From Bacteroidales bacterium UBA4231 (GTDB lineage Bacteria > Bacteroidota > Bacteroidia > Bacteroidales > UBA932): a stretch of DNA of 61,013 nt. Location: NCBI GenBank assembly GCA_002396335.1, contig DGXN01000001.1:1-61013 (forward strand), given 5' to 3'. The notes beneath the pieces are model-generated. The model was not told where the DNA came from. It did no database searches and worked only from the letters and a program-made list of their open reading frames with translations. The position numbers were made by a program, and so were the translations under genes. Shown piece by piece: positions 8,301 to 15,900 of the stretch; position 1 is the first letter of the stretch; every line of letters begins with the position of its first letter.

Positions 8301-8766
8301 TGTAACGGTTGTCATAGGTGATGTACGGGTCTTTCATGTCCACCCAGTAGCCTACCCGCTCGGTCATGTTCTCCCATTCGGCGGTATACTTCATCACCTC
8401 CTTGCGGCAGGTGGCATTGTACTCCTCTACGCTGATTTTGCTGCCGATGTCGGCCTTGGTGATGCCCAGCTTCTTCTCTACGCCCAGTTCTACGGGGAGG
8501 CCATGGGTGTCCCAACCGGCACGGCGGTTCACTTTATAGCCCGTCTGGGTCTTGTAACGGCAGATGGAATCCTTGATGGAACGGGCCATCACATGGTGGA
8601 TACCCGGCATGCCGTTGGCGCTGGGCGGACCTTCGAAGAAAATAAATTCGGGGGCACCTTCCCGAAGCTCCAGCGAACGCTCGAAAGCGTGGAGCTTTTT
8701 CCATCTCTGAAGAATTTCATTCCCGGTCCCGGTAAGGTCCAGCCCTTTATATTCTTTGAATGTCAT
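5386..8766 (-). CDS. ileS: Isoleucyl-tRNA synthetase
   Basis: 1126 residues, normal for the long bacterial/eukaryotic-like class I enzyme. It charges tRNA-Ile and edits valine. Landmarks in order: the HIGH-type signature as GMPGIHHVMAR (residues 52-61), a WDTHGLPVE block, a CP1 editing domain in the middle with the TTPWTLPSNTAL motif, the KMSKR loop near residue 670 (NGNKMSKRLGN), then an anticodon-binding region. No C-terminal Cys4 zinc knuckle is evident, as in ileS2-type enzymes. It is the first gene of an operon with the DksA-like gene and lspA, and it is divergent from cvpA. Confidence 0.97.
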   Translation of the reverse strand: MTFKEYKGLDLTGTGNEILQRWKKLHAFERSLELREGAPEFIFFEGPPSANGMPGIHHVMARSIKDSICRYKTQTGYKVNRRAGWDTHGLPVELGVEKKLGITKADIGSKISVEEYNATCRKEVMKYTAEWENMTERVGYWVDMKDPYITYDNRYIETLWYLLKKIYDKGLLYKGYTIQPYSPTDGTGLSSHELNQPGCYKDVSDTTATVQFELIKDGLSQPLFGTETLPVYFLAWTTTPWTLPSNTALCVGPEIEYIRVESVNPYTGAPAIYILAKDLLDVWFNGKVPFKVLDGSWKGSQLVGIRYHQLIPWFKPDGDAFRVISGDYVTTSDGTGIVHIAPTFGADDKRVAAAAGIGAIMPVDKDGNPQAQVDRQGRFMRLEDMDPAYASTVDPSYKEYSGRYVKAGYKEYFEHTPEEGTLDIDLCVMMKADGRAFRIQKHVHSYPHSWRTDLPVLYYPLDSWFIKASAVKDRMVELNRQIQWKPASTGTGRFGQWLENIQDWNLSRSRYWGTPLPIWRTEDGKEEICIGSVAQLYEEIEKAVAAGVMASNPLKDQGFDPSDMSKENYDRIDLHRPYVDSIFLVSGTGRKMTRETDLIDVWFDSGSMPYAQEGLRGLSGSKFGSTADFIAEGVDQTRGWFYTLHAIHTMVSGTPAFKRVISNGLVLDKNGNKMSKRLGNAVDPFKALDTYGADALRWYMLTNAEPWDNLKFDEKGVEEVRRKFFGTLYNTYAFFARYANIDGWQPAPVLRQSLTELDRWILSRLNTVIRDVRAAYEDYDVKTAGRILEAFVCDDVSNWYVRLNRARYWAGEMTPDKQAAYSTLYEVLKTVAVLAAPIAPFYMDRLYLDLGGKEESVHFTLMPEADAAVIDNALEERMALAQQATSMILALRKKVNIPVRQPLQKVVIPVISEKVRAQLDAVRSIILAEVNVKEMEFIADTTGIMTLRIKPNFKVLGKTYGARMKEIAAAFGSLEQPVIAAIQKAETAASAYSLALPGGEVVLNPGDYTISSEDMPGWLVASEGALTVALDIEVTPELRREGLSRELVNRIQNLRKSSGFEVTDRISTVIYSDDASLADALATFGDYVKAQTLSLSIGLLPAAQAPADAAEVEWTENDTIKITVKR

Positions 8767-8784
8767 ATATTTTTCCTAATTTTG
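8755..8784 (+). promoter_or_regulatory. Promoter for cvpA
   Basis: TTTG at 8755-8758, 18 bases, TAATTTTG at 8777-8784. The -33 element lies inside the 5' end of ileS on the other strand. Confidence 0.6.
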
Positions 8785-8803
8785 TAACCGTTTATTAAGA
8801 CTG

Positions 8804-8811
8804 CAAAGATA
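8804..8811 (-). promoter_or_regulatory. -7 promoter element for ileS
   Basis: Minus strand TATCTTTG, 37 bases before the ileS ATG at 8766. It interleaves with the divergent cvpA promoter. Confidence 0.65.
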
Positions 8812-8835
8812 ATCATTTTAAGTGATATTGGCAAT

Positions 8836-9333
8836 ATGAACGGACTGGACATCGCCCTGCTTTTACTGTTCATACCCGGGGTAATCCGCGGGCTTTCCAA
8901 AGGGTTTCTGGAGCAGGCCATCTCCCTGGTCGGCGTGGTTGCGAGCGTGTGGCTGGCCTTCCATTTTTCGGCCCTGGCCTGTGAAAAATTGAAAGCGTAC
9001 ATCACCGTGTCCGAAACGGTGCTGAATGTCCTGGGATTTGTCGTTGTCCTGCTGGCCGCCCTGATCGGCGTCATCCTTATCGCCAAACTGGTCACCAAGG
9101 TGGCGGAGATGGCGTCTCTCGGATGGCTCAACAAAGCGCTGGGGCTGGTTTTCGCCCTCACCACCACCGCCCTCATCCTGGGCACCCTCATCATCCTCTT
9201 CGACACAGTCAATGTCAAATTCGAGCTGGTGAACAACGCGCTCCTGGAGGAATCCGTCCTGTACGGTCCCCTGAAACAGCTGGGATACTTCGTTTTCCCC
9301 TATCTGAAACAGTTGCTGATGATGGCCTCGTAG
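8836..9333 (+). CDS. CvpA-family membrane protein
   Basis: 165 residues with four predicted membrane segments (about 3-20, 28-47, 63-85 and 100-125). The opening MNGLDIALLLLFIPGVIRGLSKGFLEQ matches the CvpA family, whose name comes from colicin V production in E. coli but whose general role (envelope maintenance) is poorly defined. It is a single-gene unit divergent from ileS. It ends 5 bases from the convergent tsaB stop, with no visible terminator. Confidence 0.85.
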   Translation: MNGLDIALLLLFIPGVIRGLSKGFLEQAISLVGVVASVWLAFHFSALACEKLKAYITVSETVLNVLGFVVVLLAALIGVILIAKLVTKVAEMASLGWLNKALGLVFALTTTALILGTLIILFDTVNVKFELVNNALLEESVLYGPLKQLGYFVFPYLKQLLMMAS

Positions 9334-9338
9334 CCTGT

Positions 9339-10019
9339 CTACCAAAGCGCCTTCCGGGAAACGGTGGCGACGAAATCCTTCAGGTAGAACGGCTCGAAAT
9401 AGGCCAGATTCTCAAACCGGCCGTCCTTGAAAGCCGATTCCGCCGCCGCGGCCATGTTCCCGGCCAGCGGAGACGCTTCCAGGAAATGGGCATGGGGATG
9501 GGACAGAACGTCCTTGCATTTGAGCGCTCCGTCTCCGACAAAAAGGACATCCCCCTCCCCCAGCCGGTCCTGGAAAGACCCGGCGTCGACAATCCGGGCT
9601 TCGATGTCTGTAAGTCTCTTTCCGTCAGCACTGTAGACCGCCGTATATACTTCCATCCGGCGGGCGTCCAACATGGGGACGATGTAACGGTACGACGAGG
9701 GGTTCTCCACACCGGCCACCAGGATATCCAGCGTCGATACGGCAATGAGCGGAAGGCCGGCGCCGAAAGCCAGTCCCTTGGCCGTGGAAACCCCAACCCG
9801 AAGCCCTGTATAGGACCCCGGACCGGAACTGACGCAGATGGCATCGCAGTCCTGCACCTTGAGGCCACGCCCGTCCAGCACTTCTTTTACCAGCGGAGCG
9901 GTAAGGGAAGCCTGCTGACGGGGCTCCTCCGAGATGCGCTCACAAACCACCGTCCCGCCCTCGGACAAAGCGACGGACAGGACGGAAGTGGAAGTTTCGA
10001 TAAGAAGGATACGGGCCAT
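9339..10019 (-). CDS. tsaB: tRNA N6-threonylcarbamoyladenosine biosynthesis protein TsaB
   Basis: 226 residues. It begins ILLIETSTSVLSVALSEGG and has VCVSSGPGSYTGLRVGVSTAKGLAFG, the hallmark stretch of TsaB, the inactive ASKHA-fold partner of TsaD. With TsaD and TsaE it moves the threonylcarbamoyl group to A37 of ANN-decoding tRNAs. The start overlaps by one base the stop of the upstream thioredoxin-like gene, so this is the last gene of the greA-HIT-thioredoxin-like-tsaB run. The C-terminal half (ARRMEVYTAVYSADG...) is also family-like. Confidence 0.93.
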   Translation of the reverse strand: MARILLIETSTSVLSVALSEGGTVVCERISEEPRQQASLTAPLVKEVLDGRGLKVQDCDAICVSSGPGSYTGLRVGVSTAKGLAFGAGLPLIAVSTLDILVAGVENPSSYRYIVPMLDARRMEVYTAVYSADGKRLTDIEARIVDAGSFQDRLGEGDVLFVGDGALKCKDVLSHPHAHFLEASPLAGNMAAAAESAFKDGRFENLAYFEPFYLKDFVATVSRKALW

Positions 10020-11131
10020 CAGAGCTTACGGCGCAGATATTCGCGGATGGAAGCGATGTCACGGACCCGGACGTCGGTGTCAATCTCACCGTCGGTGATG
10101 AACCAGACCATGGGAAGGCTGCCGATACCGTAAGAGGAGATGTAAGGAGACTGCACCCCGCGGGTATCGCAGACATTCACCCAGGGCAGCTTCTGGTTCC
10201 GGACCACGCTGGCCCAGCTGGCCTTGTCCGCATCCAGGGAAACGGCATAGATCTCAAAGCCCTTCTTATGGAATTCCTCATACAGAGGGACCAGTCCGTC
10301 CAGGTTGAACAGGTTCTGCTGGGCGGTAGAAGCCCAGAAATAAAGCATGGTCACCTTGGATGTGACACTGCTCAGCGTGACGGGTTTCCCGTCCATACCG
10401 GGCAGCGTAATGTCCAGGTAGCCGATCTCCTCGGCCGAGTTCACCTTGGCGTCCACCTCCATCTGGGCGATGCGGCGATGCGCCTCTTTTTCCAGGGCCT
10501 TGACATAGCGAGACTCGGGATAAACCGTCTTGAGGGAGTCGCAGACATTCTGCATCAGGATGCCGTCCGTATTCTGGCCGAAGACCGGGGAACTGGGATT
10601 CACCTGCTGGAACAACACGGGAACCACGGTGAGGGAATGGGAATTGGATACGACGTATTTGAGACGGTCACGGTAATAGCTGACATAGCGGCGGGACAGG
10701 GCGGCATCCGGATTGTTCTGATTCTGGAGAATCTGGGACATTTCACGAAGGAATGCGCTGTAATCCTTTTCCACAGCCTGCAGTTTGAGGCTCTCCTGCG
10801 ATCCTTCGACCGTGTAGACGCCCAGGGTGTCGGTTTCCACCTTCACCTTGTCGCCTTTTTCCAGGAGCAGGGAGGCAATCTGACGGTCTCCGTAGAAGAG
10901 GTAGATGAATTCCGGTTTGTTCTGCTCAATGTCCAGGGAGTAGGTAAAGGCGCCGGAAGCATTGGTCTTCACGGTGTCAAGCACCTGGAAACGGTTCACA
11001 TCCAGCAGTTTGACGATGACCTGCCGGTCGGCACCCTCGTGAAGGGTACCTTCGATGGTGGTGTTTTTCCCACAGGAGAAAACGGCTGCCAGAGCAGCGA
11101 CGGCAGCGGCGAGACGGCTAAAGCTTCTCAT
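10019..11131 (-). CDS. Thioredoxin-like lipoprotein (DUF4369/TlpA type) without the CxxC motif
   Basis: 370 residues from the ATG at 11131 (MRSFSRL). An ATG three codons earlier is also possible. A lipoprotein signal ends in V-F-S-C. An N-terminal beta-domain of the DUF4369 kind (IEGTLHEGADRQVIVKLLDVN...) is followed by a helical linker and a C-terminal AhpC/TlpA thioredoxin fold. At the active-site position it reads YFWASTAQQN, where relatives have W-x-x-C-x-x-C, while the cis-proline loop (SLPMVWFI) is kept. Disulfide exchange is therefore unlikely, and a binding or structural role is more probable. It overlaps the HIT gene upstream and tsaB downstream by a few bases. Confidence 0.8.
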   Translation of the reverse strand: MRSFSRLAAAVAALAAVFSCGKNTTIEGTLHEGADRQVIVKLLDVNRFQVLDTVKTNASGAFTYSLDIEQNKPEFIYLFYGDRQIASLLLEKGDKVKVETDTLGVYTVEGSQESLKLQAVEKDYSAFLREMSQILQNQNNPDAALSRRYVSYYRDRLKYVVSNSHSLTVVPVLFQQVNPSSPVFGQNTDGILMQNVCDSLKTVYPESRYVKALEKEAHRRIAQMEVDAKVNSAEEIGYLDITLPGMDGKPVTLSSVTSKVTMLYFWASTAQQNLFNLDGLVPLYEEFHKKGFEIYAVSLDADKASWASVVRNQKLPWVNVCDTRGVQSPYISSYGIGSLPMVWFITDGEIDTDVRVRDIASIREYLRRKL

Positions 11132-11522
11132 ACTCGGCATAAATTTTTTGTGCGATTTCCTGCATGCGGGCGGGTTCCAGCTGCAGCTTGGCCTTACGGA
11201 AGTCCATGTCTCCCTCTGTCTGGAGGGGAACCAGGTGGATGTGCGTGTGCGGGACCTCCATGCCCAGGACAGCTACGCCAACCCGTTTGCACGGAACGGC
11301 AGCCTTGAGCGCGACGGCCACTTTGCGGGCAAAATTCCAGAGGCCTTCGTACGTGGCGGCATCCAGATGGAAGATATAGTCGTCCTCTACGTGTTTGGGG
11401 ATGACCAGGGTATGACCTTCCGCAAGCGGGGAAATGTCCAGGAAAGCGTAGAAATCATCATTTTCCGCGCATTTGTAGGACGGGATTTCGCCGTTGGCGA
11501 TTTTGGTGAAAATGGTAGCCAT
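11118..11522 (-). CDS. HIT-family nucleotide-binding protein
   Basis: 134 residues, a complete histidine-triad protein of the Hint branch. N-terminal TIFTKIANGEIPSYKCAENDDFYAFLDI, then LVIPKHVEDDY, and the active-site triad PHTHIHLVPL with His92, His94 and His96. These enzymes hydrolyse nucleotide phosphoramidates or adenylates, and the exact substrate is not evident. It is 3 bases downstream of greA, and its 3' end overlaps the start of the thioredoxin-like lipoprotein, so it is mid-operon. Confidence 0.92.
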   Translation of the reverse strand: MATIFTKIANGEIPSYKCAENDDFYAFLDISPLAEGHTLVIPKHVEDDYIFHLDAATYEGLWNFARKVAVALKAAVPCKRVGVAVLGMEVPHTHIHLVPLQTEGDMDFRKAKLQLEPARMQEIAQKIYAEYEKL

Positions 11523-11525
11523 ACG

Positions 11526-11993
11526 TCAGAGGGTGATTTCCTGGATTTCAAATTTCATGACTCCGCTGGGCACTTTGGCCTCTACGGTTTCGCCTTTGGA
11601 GTGGCCGATGAGGGCCTTGGCGATGGGAGTAGTGGCGGCAAGAAGGCCCTTGGAGAAATCGGCCTCGGATTCCGGGACGATCTGGAAGTTCATGACCATC
11701 TTGTTGGCCAGATTCTTCACCTTCACTTTGGAAAGGAGCTGCACGGTGTCGGCGGAAAGTTTGCTTTCGTCGATTACGCGGGCGTTGGCGACCTTTTCCT
11801 TCAGGCGGGCGATCTTCACCTCCAAGAGTCCCTGAGCGTCGCGGGCGGCGTCATATTCTGCATTTTCCGAAAGGTCTCCCTTCTCACGGGCTTCCGCGAT
11901 GGCTGCGGAGATTACCGGCCGCTGGGCCAGTGCGTCGGCCAGTTCTTTCTTGATCTTGTCAAGACCGGCCTGGGTCATCATTTCAATTGCCAT
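11526..11993 (-). CDS. greA: Transcription elongation factor GreA
   Basis: 155 residues, the usual length. The N-terminal coiled coil (LDKIKKELADALAQRPVISAAIAEAREKGDLSENAEYDAARDAQG) carries the acidic tip residues Asp40 and Glu43, which enter the RNA polymerase secondary channel and promote cleavage of backtracked RNA. The C-terminal FKBP-like domain (SPIAKALIGHSKGETVEAKVPSG-type) is complete. It starts a four-gene run (HIT, thioredoxin-like, tsaB). A terminator at 12015-12048 separates it from ribF. Confidence 0.96.
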   Translation of the reverse strand: MAIEMMTQAGLDKIKKELADALAQRPVISAAIAEAREKGDLSENAEYDAARDAQGLLEVKIARLKEKVANARVIDESKLSADTVQLLSKVKVKNLANKMVMNFQIVPESEADFSKGLLAATTPIAKALIGHSKGETVEAKVPSGVMKFEIQEITL

Positions 11994-12014
11994 ATTCTAT
12001 TTTTTCTTCTTACC

Positions 12015-12048
12015 AAAAAATTAGCCGACGGCCGATGGTCAGCCGTCG
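12015..12048 (-). terminator. Rho-independent terminator after ribF
   Basis: Minus strand: stem CGACGGC/GCCGTCG (12026-12048 on the plus strand, 9-base loop), then a short spacer and six T. It ends the long glycogen/ribF transcript just before greA. Confidence 0.75.
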
Positions 12049-12050
12049 CG

Positions 12051-12929
12051 CTATGATTTCTTTGCAAAGATAGCAATTATTTTTGAATTATCCACCAACA
12101 ACTGTTCCCGCAAAGCATCCAGGGAAGGGAACTTCCGTTCGTCCCTGATGCGCTCCCGGAAACGTACCGTCATGGGCAGCCCGTAGATTTCCTCGTCAAA
12201 ATCAAGGATATGGGTTTCGATGGTGCGGACCGTCCCGCCCACCGTCGGCCGGGTGCCGATGTTGCACATCCCTATATATGACCTTCCAAGCACTTCTGCC
12301 TCAACGGCATACACGCCGTTCCCCGGCACCAGTTTCAGCGGCTCGTAGAGCTGCATGTTTGCCGTAGGAAAGCCGATGGTCCTTCCCATCCGGTTTCCGG
12401 CCACCACCGCGCCGTGCAGACTGTACGGATAGCCCAGCATGGCATTGGCCCGTTCCACGTTCCCTTGGATGAGCAGATTCCTGATCCGGGTGGAAGAGAT
12501 GGATTCATCCGGATGATACTCGCCCACGATGCGGATTATCGGCAAATCGCGCATTTCCTCCGCAGAACGCCTGTCACTGCCTATCCTGTTGTCATATCCC
12601 ATGACAACCAGCGAAGCGCCGTAACGGTCCGCAAGCAGTTGCAGGTACCCGTCGGCCTTCAAGGCGGCGAATTCACGGGTGAAAGGAAGGATCTCCACCC
12701 TGTCGATGCCGGCGTCGGCCAGGAGACGCTTCTTCTCTTCCAGCGTGGACAGAATGCGGAAATCCCTCGCATCCTGCTGCAGGACGGTCCTGGGATGCGG
12801 CCAAAAAGTAACGACAACGGCCTCCTCGCCCCTTTCGCGGGCCAAGGAGACCACTGTCTCAAGGACATGACGGTGCCCCAGATGGACACCGTCAAAGAAA
12901 CCGGTTGTTACTACAGCCACTTTACACAT
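12051..12929 (-). CDS. ribF: Bifunctional riboflavin kinase/FAD synthetase
   Basis: 292 residues. It makes FMN from riboflavin, then FAD. The N-terminal adenylyltransferase domain has TTGFFDGVHLGHRHVL (nucleotidyltransferase HxGH motif) and SSTRIRNLLIQGN. The C-terminal kinase domain has GRTIGFPTANM (the conserved PTAN motif) and METHILDFDEEIYG-like residues as IETHILDFDEEIYG. The ATG lies inside the 3' end of the glycogen synthase/phosphorylase fusion (19-base overlap), so it is the last gene of that transcript. A clear terminator follows. Confidence 0.95.
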   Translation of the reverse strand: MCKVAVVTTGFFDGVHLGHRHVLETVVSLARERGEEAVVVTFWPHPRTVLQQDARDFRILSTLEEKKRLLADAGIDRVEILPFTREFAALKADGYLQLLADRYGASLVVMGYDNRIGSDRRSAEEMRDLPIIRIVGEYHPDESISSTRIRNLLIQGNVERANAMLGYPYSLHGAVVAGNRMGRTIGFPTANMQLYEPLKLVPGNGVYAVEAEVLGRSYIGMCNIGTRPTVGGTVRTIETHILDFDEEIYGLPMTVRFRERIRDERKFPSLDALREQLLVDNSKIIAIFAKKS

Positions 12930-15900
12930 TCAAAGTCCTGGCGGTGCGGCAGCAGGGCATTCTTCGCGTAGATCCGGCGGCCCAGCTGGTAGGCACCCGT
13001 CTTATCGGGCATCACGGAAGCCGTGTATCTGGCCACCCCGTCCTTGAACTCTTCCACTTCCAGTTCTACCGTATCCACAATGTGGAGCCGGCCGCGGTTG
13101 TCGGTCTGGGCGAAAATGCACTCTACGCCCACTTCTTCCGGAAGCAGGTCGCCGAGGGAGAGGGTAACGGAAGGATGCATCTGCTTATGTTCGGAGAGTT
13201 CATAGGCAGCCTGCGGGTCGTTCACTTCCACCACCTGGATGTCGTCCCAGGAACGGCGGACATGCTTCTTCCAGGCAGCGATCTTGCGGGCAAGGCCGAA
13301 ATCAGCCTCTTTCAGGGAAGCGGCACGCACAGCCTGAGGAGCATAGTACTGGTTCATGTAATCCGTCAGCATGCGGTTGGTGGTGAAGTTGCATGCGACA
13401 TGGGCGATGGTGTTCTTGATGTATCCCACCCATTCGGCGCTGCGGCCGGTGGTACGGTCTACGTTGTAGTAAGCGGGCACAATGTCATTCTCCAGAATCT
13501 GGTAGATGGTGGCGGCGTCCAGCTCGTTCTGATAGTTGTTGTCCTCGTAGGCCTGCTCGATGGGAAGGGCCCAGCCGGCGCCTTCCTTGTAGCCTTCCAC
13601 CCACCAGCCGTCCAGCACGGAGAAGTGCATGGTGCCGTTCATGGCGGCCTTTTCACCGGAAGTACCGGAGGCTTCCTGAGGACGGGTCGGGTTGTTCATC
13701 CACACATCCACACCCTGCACCAGACGCTTGGCGACGGTAATGTCATAACCGGGGATAAAGACAATCTTGCCGATAAACTGCGGCATCTTGGAGATGTCCA
13801 CAATCTGCTTGATCAGGTCCTGACCGGCCTTGTCGGCGGGATGGGCCTTGCCGGCAAAGAAGAACTGCACAGGCTGTGCGGGGTTGTTCACGATCTTGTC
13901 CAGGCGGTCCAGGTCGCGGAACAGGAGCGTCGCACGCTTGTATGTAGCGAAACGACGGGCAAAGCCGATGGTGAGGACATCGTCCCGAAGGGTGTCCAGA
14001 ATAGTCACAATCTCGGAGGGAGAATAGTGCTGGGAGATGGACTTGTCCTGCAGCTTTTCATGCAGGAAGTCGATGAGCTTGCGCTTGAGCTCTTTCTTCA
14101 CGTCCCAGACCTCGGCGTCGGAGACGTCAAAAATGCCTTCGAAGCATTTCTTGTCGTAATGGTGGGTAAGGAATTCCGGGCCGAAAGCCTTGGCATGGAC
14201 CGGCTTCCATTCGGGAGCGCACCAGGTGGGATAATGGACACCGTTGGTGACGTAGCTCACAAAGAGTTCCTCAGGGAGATAGCCGGGATACATGTGGGCG
14301 AAAATGTCCTGAGAAACCTTGCCGTGCAGCATGGAGACACCGTTCACATTCTGCGAGATATTGGCGGCCAGGTTGGACATGGAGAATTTCTCGTGCGGGT
14401 CGGTGGCATTGTCCTTACCCAGGGACATCAGCATTTCCCAGTCAATCTTCAGACGCTCGGGATAGTGGCCGATATACTGGCGCAGCAGACCCTCTTCGAA
14501 AGCGTCATGACCGGCAGGAACCGGGGTATGGGTCGTGAACAGCGAGCTGGCGCGGACGATTTCCAGCGCCTCGGCAAAGTCCAGATTGCTCTTCTCGATG
14601 TATTCCCGCAGCCGCTCCAGGCCGATGAAGGCGGCATGGCCTTCATTGCAGTGGTACACCTGGGTGTCGATTCCCATTTTCCGGAGCGCACGGATACCGC
14701 CGACACCCAGCAGGAGTTCCTGCTTGAGCCGGTTCTCCCAGCTGCCGCCATACAGGTGATACGTCACCTCGCGGTCTTCCTGGATATTGTCTTCGTAGTC
14801 GGTGTCCAGCAGGAAGAGGTCGGTACGGCCGACTTCCACTTTCCAGATGCGGGCATTGAGGGTACGGCCGGGGAAGGCCACGCTGGTGGTGACCCATTTC
14901 CCATCGGCGTCCAGCACGGGCGTGGCAGGGATTTTCAGGAAATCCTGGGCGTCATAATTGGCCACCTGGTAACCCTGGCCGGAAATGACCTGGGTGAAAT
15001 AACCGTAACGGTACAGCAGGCCCACGGCCACCAGATTCACGTTCATGTCGGAAGTTTCCTTGAGGTAGTCGCCTGCCAGGATACCCAGACCGCCGGAATA
15101 GATTTTCAGGGAGGTATCCAGACCGTATTCCATGCAGAAGTAAGCGATGGAGGGGTCGGTCCTCTTGGCTTTTGCAGCCATATAGGTGTCGAATTCGTCC
15201 AACACGGTCTTCATCTTCGCAAGGAAGGACTCATCCTCGGAAAGTTGCTGGAAACGCTTGATACTCACGGTATCCAACACAACCAGCGGATTGTGGCCGG
15301 AAGCATGCCAGACCTCAGGGTCGATGGAGCGGAAAAGGTCTTTGGCGCTTTCGTTCCAGCACCACCAGAGGTTCTTTGCGAGTTTTTCAAGCCGGGAAAG
15401 CTTTTCGGGGAGATGACGGGTCACAAGCACCGTTCTCCATGTGGGGTTCGCCACGTCTTTTTTCGAATATTGCATCGTTTTTTCTTTCGTTTTATAGGTG
15501 CTCAACTGCCCCTGGACCTTGCCAAGGGCCTGGGAGTAAGCTTCCTGATAGTAGATAATCTGATTCTCCCAAAGGGCGATCTGTGCCACTTCACGGGCAT
15601 TTTCACGGTATTGGTCGCGGGTCTCGCGGTCCAGGGAAGCAATCTCGCGGACACGGGCCACGACGCCATCCACCACCTCGTCGTAATTGGAGTCGGTACG
15701 GTCCAGCACGGTGATGCCGGGATGCTCTTTCTTGTAATGGGAGCGTACCCAGAGACCGAAACCGGCAAGGGTTGTCGTGAGGGTGGGCACACGGAAGGCC
15801 AGGGCCTCCAGCGGGGTGTAACCCCAAGGTTCGTAATACGACGGGAAGAGGGCCAGGTCCAGGCCGCACAGGATGTCGTAATAACGCATATTGAACACGC

